In this document: positions 56,140 to 64,000 of the stretch, piece after piece
Position numbering within the stretch: the stretch's first letter is position 1
How the letters are laid out: each line of letters starts with the position of its first letter
Assembly: GCA_963082875.1 (NCBI GenBank)
Contig: OY720098.1
Location: 2,914,001 to 2,978,000 of the forward strand
Direction of reading: 5' to 3'
DNA: 64,000 bases
DNA from: Corella eumyota
Taxonomy: Eukaryota > Chordata > Ascidiacea > Phlebobranchia > Corellidae
The notes under the pieces: model-generated
The model's input: the letters and a program-made list of their open reading frames with translations, nothing else
Told to the model about the DNA's origin: nothing
The model's database searches: none
Translations under genes and position numbers: made by a program

Positions 56140-56350
56140 ACAAACATGAGATCGTGAGTTCAATCCCCACTGCTGATCTCATGCTAAAGTGCCCTTGAGT
56201 AAGGTGTATAAACGATATGAACTTCTGCTGAGCCAGCACTTAATCAGCAGCATAATAATAGGGCAATTATAATCTATAATATCCTAAACTGCCACATATG
56301 TTTAAGTCGGGCATTCGACCTTCCCACATCGAGGATAAAGATATATACAA
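56140..56350 (+). repeat. SINE family 1 copy, head truncated
   Basis: Starts inside the tRNA-like head (catgagatcgtgagttcaat), has an internal deletion after cctaaactgcc, and ends cacatcgaggataaagatat plus an A-run. Intergenic. Confidence 0.88.
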
Positions 56351-57244
56351 AAAAAAAAACGTATATTTTTATTGTTTATAAAGGAATAGGCACCCACAAA
56401 AAATACTGGATTGAATGTATATTATATTGTTCAGATGTAAATCATAGAAATATTGAAAAAACAAAAAGATTGCATAAATTTAATGCTAGCACAAACTATC
56501 ACTTATTTAAAATTTACTAAATACCTGCAATTTATTTGATAACCATTCGATCCTGTATATGTTGTAGGTACCTTAATGAAATTAAAATTCTGGTTGTTAA
56601 ACTTTTTGGTAAACATTGTCTGAATTTTGTTTTGCCAAAAAAATAAATCTGAAAAAATGAAAAAAATATTGTCTGAAAAAATTTTTTCTATTGGTTGTGC
56701 CCTATGCTGTTACATAAGATCCAAAGTGTTTGAGTTTTGTTACTATTAAATTGGTCTTGTTTTTCTTTAAAATAAGAGTTTTACTAGCGCCATATAAATA
56801 ATTTGAAAACTTTGCATTTAAAAAAGACAAGACAGATAATATTGTGCATTTTAGATGTTAGATGAGACAAATTACTTTTAACTAGGTTATGTAGGAAAAA
56901 GCAAGTTTTAAAAATATATTTTTAATTAATTTTTGTGGGTAACTATATATTAATTTAGAAAAATTTAACAGATTTTCTAATTTGTGTTGATATCTAAATT
57001 CACTTTTTAGTTTTGTTTTTAAACAGAAAACAAATTTTAAATTATATCTTTATTTTTAAAAAAGTGGTATTTACATAAGCGATTTTATCAAATCCAATTT
57101 TAGCTAGATTAATTAAAAAAATAAGCAATTTATTCAATTATAAATATAATACAATAGTTGTATAACATTAAAACTAGTAAGTAAATACATATCAAAGTCT
57201 AAACATAATTTTTTTTAAATGGGCAAAAATAATTATTTTTTTAG

Positions 57245-59744
57245 TTAAAGAGTAGGGGGTGGGGGAATCCCATCTAGTTGGGGTGGGGGTGGGATTGACC
57301 CCGTCGCAAGAGGTGGGTTAGTTTCTGCCATTTGGGGAGGTGGCGGGGGCATGTTATCTATATCAGGTGGGGCAGGAATTGATCCTGTTAGAGCAGGGGG
57401 CGGTGGTATCCCCCCTCCAATAATAGCTGGGGGTGAAGCCCCAGGGGGTGGAGTAGGTGTAAATGGGGGAGTAGACATAGGAGGGGGTGATGGGGTTTCG
57501 CTAATAGATGGGGGAGGGGGTAAAAACGCTTCGTCGTCAACCTCACTTTCCGTTTTAAACGAGCTGGGTTTGTCATCATTTGTCGACATAATGTGACGTT
57601 CTAACACAGGAGTTGTAACCTTTTTTAAACAGTAGAAAAAATTAAAACGTTATTGTGTTTAAAGCAAGTTTACAAAAATATTTTAGTTTCTAATTTACAA
57701 AAACAATTTTTGTTTACTGTATGGATATGTTGGCTGTATAAAATGCTGTTGTATTTCTTTGAAGCAATTAATATTTTACCCTTTATAACCTTAGTATGTT
57801 TATGACAGTTGTATTTAGTTAACTATTATTTAAGATAACACTAATCATTTATGACAACTATTTGTTTAGTGTGTATTTGAAACGCTGCATTTTTTGTTAT
57901 ATTAAGGTCATTAAATCATTTTATTATAATTATAAATCTTCTATTAAATCATCTTTAAGTCATGCTTAAGTCTTACCCTTATTGGTCCCTTGGCAACTTT
58001 TAACTCGTTTGTATTTTCCTCGTTCTCTTGTTCAGTAGCTTCTTGGTTTGTTTTCATCTTAAACACCGGGCTTTCGATATAAGTTGGGTTGTCAGTTGCG
58101 AAGACGTTGACCTAAAATATTTAAAGTGTAAGAAAAACTTTGTTTGTTTTAAATACAAGTCTTTCAAATAGGTTATAAGCTAAAAAAATGATAATTTTAT
58201 TTATATTAATTCGGTTTACACTTAGGATAATTAGACTCTTTTTGTTTTACCAATAAGTTTAAAAAACTTACTGGTTCTTTTGGGTAGTCTGTAATTCTCA
58301 TATCAACACTTGCTTCATCGGACTTAATGGTATCCAATTCTATTTTGTCTGTGAAGTTAGTTAGTCCAAACCCAGGTATAGAAGGCTGAGGACCCCACAA
58401 TTCTGCTTCTCTAGTTTTTTCGTAATCCAATTTACCCCGCTAAAAGTTAAGTTAAAAAAGATTGTGCTTAACTTATATATATTTCAGCAAACTAACATAT
58501 TTTCAGGCCTGTAAAATGTTGGATATTTATGATATTATTTATTTTTTTATTAGAAGGTTTATCAGTATACTTTTTTTAATCGTGGTGTTATTTTTTTTTA
58601 CAATTTACCTTTCTCTTTCTTCTGCAAACCACAGCGACCACCACAATAATAAGAACCAGTAAAAAAAGACCACATGCCCCTACTACCACCGCAAACTGCC
58701 AAGTTGGTAACCCTAACACAGTGTCTGTTTGACCAGTTACTGGTAACCCATAAGTGGTTGTAAAATTGGTTGTCATATTAGTAAAACCAGAAGTGTTTTG
58801 TGATGGTGTGGTTATGGTTAACATACTGGTCATGTCACTGGTTTGGTTTTTCAGCATAGTACTAGATTGCATGGTTTCTATGGTTGTTGTGTTTAAAACA
58901 CCAGCTTCAGTGGGTGTTGTCATGGTATCTGTGGTAACTATGTCCATGGTTGTTTCATCAATGGTTGCATTCAATTGAATTGTAGTTGGTTGAGTGGTTT
59001 CTCTATCTAAAGAACCAGTTATGTTGGTTGGTTGAATGGTTTCTAAATCTGAACCAGTTAAAGTTGCTGGTTGAATGGTTTCTAAATCTGGACTACCAGT
59101 TGTGGTTGTAGTTAATGGTTCTTCACTGGTCCCTATTGTAGTGCCTGTGGTTTGGGCAATGGTTGAGTTAATGTTTTGAACGTTTGGTATCACAGTAGGA
59201 GTGGTCTCTTCTGGTAGGACTGATGTTGGGGTGGTTAATGTCTGGTTGGTTAAAATGGTGTTTGCACTGGTGCCTTCGTTAATTGTAGTAGCTGTAATTA
59301 AAGTAACGGTACCGATATTTCGTTACAAAATTTTACAAAAACAGGTAGCTTAACATTACGTTTTTATGTTTGGTTTGGTAATACTTGTAATTTTTTATCT
59401 TGTAACTTTACCAAGTAATTAAATGTATCTCAAACATAACCTTAAAAAAATGTAATACTTAATGTATGAACGTTACGCAAGCCTTTCTAAATAAAGGCAA
59501 TAATGTTCTTATGCTTATTCTCACTTTTTGCCATACCTACATGTATTTTAGCACAAAAAAGCTATTTATAATTTTACCTTGCTTTTACTTGAATCTTAAA
59601 AAATTAGCCCTAACTTTTTAAAGTGCTACAACTCTCACCTGTCGAAGTTTCTATCGTAGTTGCGGTGGTCATTGTGGCGTTAGAAGGAACCTCTTCTGAC
59701 GTCATAGTGAAGGAAGTAGTGTTACTTTCTGCTGCTGTGGTCAT
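57245..59744 (-). CDS. Mucin-like single-pass membrane protein with NPTY motif and polyproline tail (unrecognised)
   Basis: I cannot name it. Five exons (59639-59744, 58609-59291, 58272-58439, 57977-58111, 57245-57619) give about 488 aa, in frame. Seen: a Thr/Ser-rich N-terminal region of ~220 aa with many N-x-S/T sequons and an imperfect ~13-aa repeat of the type LETIQPATLTGSD; one transmembrane helix (WQFAVVVGACGLFLLVLIIV) with a basic stop-transfer CRRKRK; and a cytoplasmic tail of about 230 aa with NPTY (PTB-domain docking type) in exon 4 and proline runs (PPPPPQ, PPPPTL) near the C terminus that could bind WW, SH3 or EVH1 partners. No signal peptide is encoded by the exon with the first ATG; either an upstream exon is missing from the model or the protein is inserted without one. 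The intron phases (1 in the ectodomain, 0 in the tail) follow the usual pattern. Confidence 0.78.
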
Positions 59745-61219
59745 ATTGCGCTGATTTGTCTCTTTCGTTTTCTTGCTTTTAAAATTATGTAACTGAGTTT
59801 ATCGATATTGTAAACACATGCTTACTCCAGTACAGCACATTTAACCTAAACCCTTAAGTTAAAAATTTGGTAGTCATAGTAGAATTGTGCGAATTTTACT
59901 AAAAAAGTTAACGTTTTATAAAAATGTTTTTATAACTGTCAAATTTAAATAAAGCTAGTCCGTCGAACAGTTGTATAAATATTGTTTTAAAAATCATTTA
60001 TTTTGTTTATTAGAGCGTACATTCCGGCCAAACTCTTAAATTTCAAGTAATTTTGTTATTCTTTAAAAATAGGTTAAATTTTGTTTATTTTTTTGTTATC
60101 CATTTTTGTTTTAAACATTTAGAAATTGAATTTCTTTCAAAAATGCGCGTTACCAAATCTACATAACAAAACTAAAATAATTTACCTACCAATTAAATTT
60201 AACTCCAATTGTTAACAAAGACTAAAATATCATTTAATTAAGGCTTTAAAACACGAACTAGCTAGCGAATGTAAGCAAATTTGAGCACAATAATTTGATT
60301 CCATATATTGCCATAGGCCATATTTGTATCGGCGTTTAAGTGAAATTACATTAAAATTTACCTTATATCGTTACAGCGAAATTGGAATTGTTAAAATCAG
60401 TACACGTTTAAAAAGCTATAATAATATATAACGTTTGTTGATTAAGATGTTGATTTAACTATATGGCAATTGTTGTTGCTTAAACTAACATAACACTACG
60501 TGTTTATTTACTAAACTGCCTAAATTTTAGAGATTTTATTTTTTTATGCAATTGCGCAGCTGCGTACAATACTTAACTAAAGTTAAATAAGGTAAAAATT
60601 ATGTGTTTATTGTATTAAGTTAACTTGTACAAAAAAAACGCAGCAATACCTTATTTAAGACTAACTTTTTTTTCTAATTAATCTTACCTTTAAATCAGTA
60701 AGTTACGCTACATAAATAAACTTTTTTTAAATTCTTTAACACACCTACATGTTTTAAGTTATAACCAATATCCTTTTTACTGTATCTAAACGGAAGAAAC
60801 CTATTTCGCTTTTGCTTAAGCGTAGGCAAATATCATTAAGCTAAAGTTATGTGTATTTTATACCTGCATATATATATATTCTGTATATAACATTAAGCGT
60901 TATGTCCTATTAGCCTTATTTCCCCTTATATATAGAAATGCGTAATACTAGTTTTTGTATGTTGTAACATTAAGTGATTCACATTTTAATATTTTTAAAA
61001 CAATAATCGTCATTAGGTATACGTATGTTACAGAATGGTGTTTTATCTTTATGGTTCAAATGATAAAAAGTTTAATAAAGTTTTACGTTGACACATTGAT
61101 ATAGTTGTTAAAATTATTGCTAGTAAGTAACCCCATTTTAAAATTTACTTAATTTTTTGTTATAAATATGTTGGTTATTGAGAAAAGAAAAAAAATAGTA
61201 AAAATTATTTTTTTTATAT
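59745..61219. other. Intergenic stretch between the mucin-like gene and the homeobox gene
   Basis: AT-rich, no recognisable exon or repeat family. It should hold the promoter, and possibly a signal-peptide exon, of the mucin-like gene and the 3' UTR of the homeobox gene. An in-frame extension upstream of 59744 runs back only to a stop near 59805. Confidence 0.45.
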
Positions 61220-63960
61220 TTATTCGCTAATTTCTGACCATTCCGTATCAGTAGAGGTCCTGGTTTTGTACGAGTTTATCGGCGAATACATCGGAGTTTC
61301 ACGCGGCATTCCTACCGGGAAATCGCCTCCAAAACACGGCGGAAAACCGTACATGTTAGCGATCTTCAACCAATAGTTTATTTTTTGAATTTCGTCGGGT
61401 AAAAACGAAAAATTTGGCGCCGAATTACTGCCTAATTTATTTTCGCATTGTAGTCTATTTAATTCGAGTTGTTTAAGCAAAATTTCTTCACCGTTAGTGG
61501 GCGGCAAAGGTCGATGTAACAGCATAGGTAATACGGGTTGTACAGGTAACCTAGGATAGCCATACAACAACGCTAATCTGTAGGAATTTAGCAAAATCTT
61601 GTCGTTAGTCGAAGCTGTATAGTTGTGTACAAACTTAGGGGTTACAACTTCACTCGACTTTGTAATGGAAGGAAAGTGGCCAAGCGTGTATTTTGATTGG
61701 TTAAGACCCTTGTTACTACCTTGAGGCCTGCTTAAGTTGTAATAAGGCGCCACCCTGCATCCAGTTAACGTAGGACCATTTTTCGGCATAATTTGGTCTA
61801 AAATAAAGAAATAAATTAAATAACATAAAGCAATATTTTTATATATTAATCCTACAAAAGGGTATTTTTTAAGGACTTGATAAAGTTTTATTTTTAAAAC
61901 AAAGTAGATTAATTTTAAAGTTTTTTAGGGATGGGCCAATCGAATCCGAGTCCGAGTACTCGGCCCGAGTATTAAGCATATTTTAATACTCGTGCTCGTC
62001 GAGCATTTTTTAGTACTCGGACGCCGAGTAATAATTTGTCATTTAAGATCGTATACGATTTACTAAACATAAAAAAACACGAGGTTTGCCTTTTTCTAAT
62101 AATTTATAATCTACTCTCAATTATATTACGTTTTCTAAGCAACAATTGCGCAACTAATACACTTTTTACTACACTTTTTTTACTAAATTTTACGCATAAT
62201 AAATTTGAGACTTAAACATTTTTGTTTGGACTTAAAATGATATTGCTATCAGCGGTAAGTAGTTTTGCCAACGTTAAACCTTTTATAATCCATAAGTACG
62301 TGTTTTTTGGCAGATTTTGCAGTTTGAAAATTATGCGGGAAAGATTCTCGTGAACAGTTATATACGTTTAAATGACGTCATAACCGAGTACTCGGACTCG
62401 GTCGAGTATCGCGACAAAATACTCGGGCTCGTCGAATCCGAGTAATTTGGATTTCAGCCCATCCCTAGTTTTAATATGTTGATATTTTTACTTTTTTGGG
62501 TCTGAGTTTCTTGTTTTCTACATTTTGCTCTTCGGTTTTGGAACCAAACCTTTTAAAATAAAACAAAAAGTATTTTAAAGACTTGTTTTTGTAAAAAAAA
62601 AAAATCCCCCAAAAAAAAAATTATTTTAAATTTTCATTGGAGTAATATGTTGTCAATAATATTATTGAAACTAGATTTAATATCGAATGAACAAAAGGGT
62701 TACTGAGTTATGCGTAAAATATTAACGCGATAATGGAATTGATTTTACGATTGATATCCATAAGCACGACATTAATATATTACGTCATAAGAAATGCCTT
62801 GATCCTATTTTACAAATTATAATTACCCTTGGGAAATAAGATTTAACACACATATAAAAGCGTTATTACATATGTTTTTATTTCAATGCACCAATGTTAT
62901 TGGAATTTAATCAATACTCTTGGCCATGTATGTTATTTTGTCACTTATTATCATTAGCGATGTGGTATTGATTTTGATTTTAGCGCATGTAATAAATTCA
63001 GTTGATTAAAACTCGATATAAACTGATCAAAAATAGTTTATTAAATATAGCGTTGATGATTTTTTATTGATTTCATATCGTCTTAAAATAATTTTGGTGT
63101 AAATTAAATAACGATGTATTTTATGACCTGACAGCGAAGAAAAAACAAGTCAATATTTTGACATATAATTTAATTGAGTTATTTTAATGTTAAAAGTAGT
63201 TAAAAAGTTAGGACGACGAAATGTTAAAGTTCTTAAGGCTTTTTAATTTTTGGGTATGGTTTTGCGTTTGTATCTTTTTTATTTATCCTATATGAAAAGA
63301 TTAATATACCTAACTACGAGGAATTACTTATGGTCATTTTTAACTTTTATTAACTTAAGGATGTTAGGCTCGCCAGGCGTAAACATTTTTACGTTTTAGG
63401 TATGTAAGCACTGGGTATTAGACCCTGAGCCTTATGTGGTAATGCCAAGGGTATTAATCTATGCCTTTTTATCTCAATCGCCTTAACGGTTAATTATACG
63501 TTTTTTTACTATTTTTTGGGGTATGTTTTTGCGATTGTACATATTTTGTTTATCCTTTATGTAAAGAATTCTATGTACCTGCCTATATGTAGAACGCAAA
63601 AATATTTTTAATTTTTAACATACATTGATTTAAATAAATTCGTCAAGAGTAAACACTGTTACTTCTTAGGTATATAAGCGGTGGGAGTCGAACCCTAGCC
63701 CTTACATGGTGGTGCCAAGGTTATCATCTTTGTAATGCTTTATTAAAACCGCTTTAACAGTAATTTTTGAACAAAATTCCATGAATTATATGAAAAATTA
63801 CCTGAACTCTCCCCTCTGATAAGTTCAACCGTTTACTCAAATCTTCCCTCATAAAAGCATCTGGGTAATGAGTTTCCTCAAACAAACGTTCCAACTCGTA
63901 CAATTGTTCAACCGTGAAGTTCGTTCGACTTCTGCGTTGTTTGTTACTTCCAGTGCTGCC
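61220..63960 (-). CDS. SHOX/SHOX2-type homeodomain transcription factor, 3' part
   Basis: Paired-class DNA-binding regulator; in vertebrates SHOX/SHOX2 act in limb, heart and neural development. Three exons visible (63802-63960, 62492-62549, 61220-61797); the 5' exons lie beyond 64000. Seen: a complete homeodomain, [20 protein letters not shown] then [20 protein letters not shown], and [19 protein letters not shown]. It is split between residues 46 and 47 at a phase-0 intron, as in paired-like genes. Cysteine in RAKCRKQE and [11 protein letters not shown] are typical of SHOX. The last exon contains [10 protein letters not shown], matching the SHOX block ACRVAPYVNM. No OAR motif is found before the stop at 61220. 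Intron 2 contains a hAT-like transposon and the first intron a pair of tRNA-like repeats. Confidence 0.93.
61927..62466. mobile_element. hAT-like non-autonomous DNA transposon (540 bp)
   Basis: Perfect 10-bp terminal inverted repeats (agggatgggc / gcccatccct) with longer, interrupted similarity inward (the actcggattcgacgag type block on both arms). Both ends are packed with inverted actcgg/ccgagt units able to form hairpins. Flanking sequences agtttttt (61919-61926) and agttttaa (62467-62474) agree at 6 of 8 positions, consistent with a decayed 8-bp target duplication, the hAT size. No transposase frame. It sits in intron 2 of the SHOX-type gene. Confidence 0.8.
63241..63768 (-). repeat. SINE-like family 3, two tandem copies with tRNA-like segment
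   Basis: Copy 1 is about 63241-63500 and copy 2 about 63500-63768. Shared ordered blocks on the + strand: gggtatg-ttttgcg, tttatcct-tatg, cgtaaaca/agtaaaca, taggtat-taagc-gtggg, ccctagccctta, ggt-tgccaagg and cgccttaac/ccgctttaac. On the minus strand copy 2 has a box-B-like GGTTCGACTCCC. It differs from SINE families 1 and 2. It lies in an intron of the SHOX-type gene. Confidence 0.65.
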
Positions 63961-64000
63961 CTGAAAAAATAAAAACTAAAAATTTAAGTAAAAGAACAGA

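Larger units (their letters stand above)
55039..57244. other. Intergenic stretch upstream of CCDC43
   Basis: No exon recognised. Contents: CREs at 55442-55449, 55457-55464 and 55586-55593; a 41-42 bp direct repeat at 55612-55652 and 55718-55759 (tttttattgcccc start, gcaatcg end); a SINE copy at 56140-56350; then AT-rich sequence forming the 3' flank of the gene ending at 57245. Confidence 0.55.

Noticed and set aside
57351-57596. Glycine-rich plus-strand frame opposite the polyproline exon
   Set aside because: The reverse complement of proline codons gives glycine codons; the minus-strand reading continues a spliced gene.

Overview
This is AT-rich, intron-dense animal nuclear DNA. The gene set (an I-domain integrin alpha, ALIX, CPT2, MEIOC, CCDC43, a SHOX-class homeobox gene), the short introns and the many copies of a tRNA-headed SINE point to a tunicate, most likely Ciona. 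The species call is an inference from compactness, gene content and repeats, not from a database hit. No bacterial, viral or CRISPR feature was seen.

Layout, left to right: integrin alpha subunit with I domain (+, 689-11820, 27 exons); TMEM60-like four-helix membrane protein (+, 12322-13415); carnitine palmitoyltransferase 2 (+, 13925-18661, 13 exons); an intergenic stretch with a diverged ~150-bp tandem repeat; two tandem, paralogous, unrecognised genes for small secreted seven-cysteine helical proteins (-, 21001-22404 and 23099-24257); a PMP22/EMP/claudin-like tetraspan gene (-, 25958-27241); ALIX/PDCD6IP (+, 28361-37676, 20 exons); an unrecognised conserved-looking intracellular gene (-, 40755-44771, with a possible further exon at 39958-40180); MEIOC (+, 45813-52174, 17 exons); CCDC43 (-, 53268-55038, 7 exons, one apparently an AT-AC U12-type intron); a mucin-like single-pass receptor-type protein with an NPTY motif and polyproline tail (-, 57245-59744); and the 3' part of a SHOX/SHOX2-type homeobox gene (-, 61220-63960, continuing beyond the right edge). 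Exon chains were checked by eye for GT/AG (or AT/AC) borders and for reading-frame continuity; the frame closes for every multi-exon model reported, except the last junctions of the 40-45 kb gene.

Repeats: about sixteen copies or fragments of one ~285-bp tRNA-derived SINE, mostly in introns; one copy of a second tRNA-headed SINE with a target-site duplication; a pair of a third tRNA-like repeat; a 540-bp hAT-like non-autonomous DNA transposon; and several small local duplications. Full cAMP-response elements (TGACGTCA) recur near the 5' ends of genes and occur as a 21-bp-spaced array at 40.23-40.32 kb.

The genes do not form one pathway. The strongest candidate for an undescribed system is the tandem secreted-protein pair at 21-24.3 kb, whose all-phase-0 introns, signal peptides and one-helix-per-exon pattern resemble helical cytokine genes. 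Next in interest are the predicted AT-AC intron in CCDC43 and the tail-to-tail MEIOC-CCDC43 pairing, which I recall also in human.
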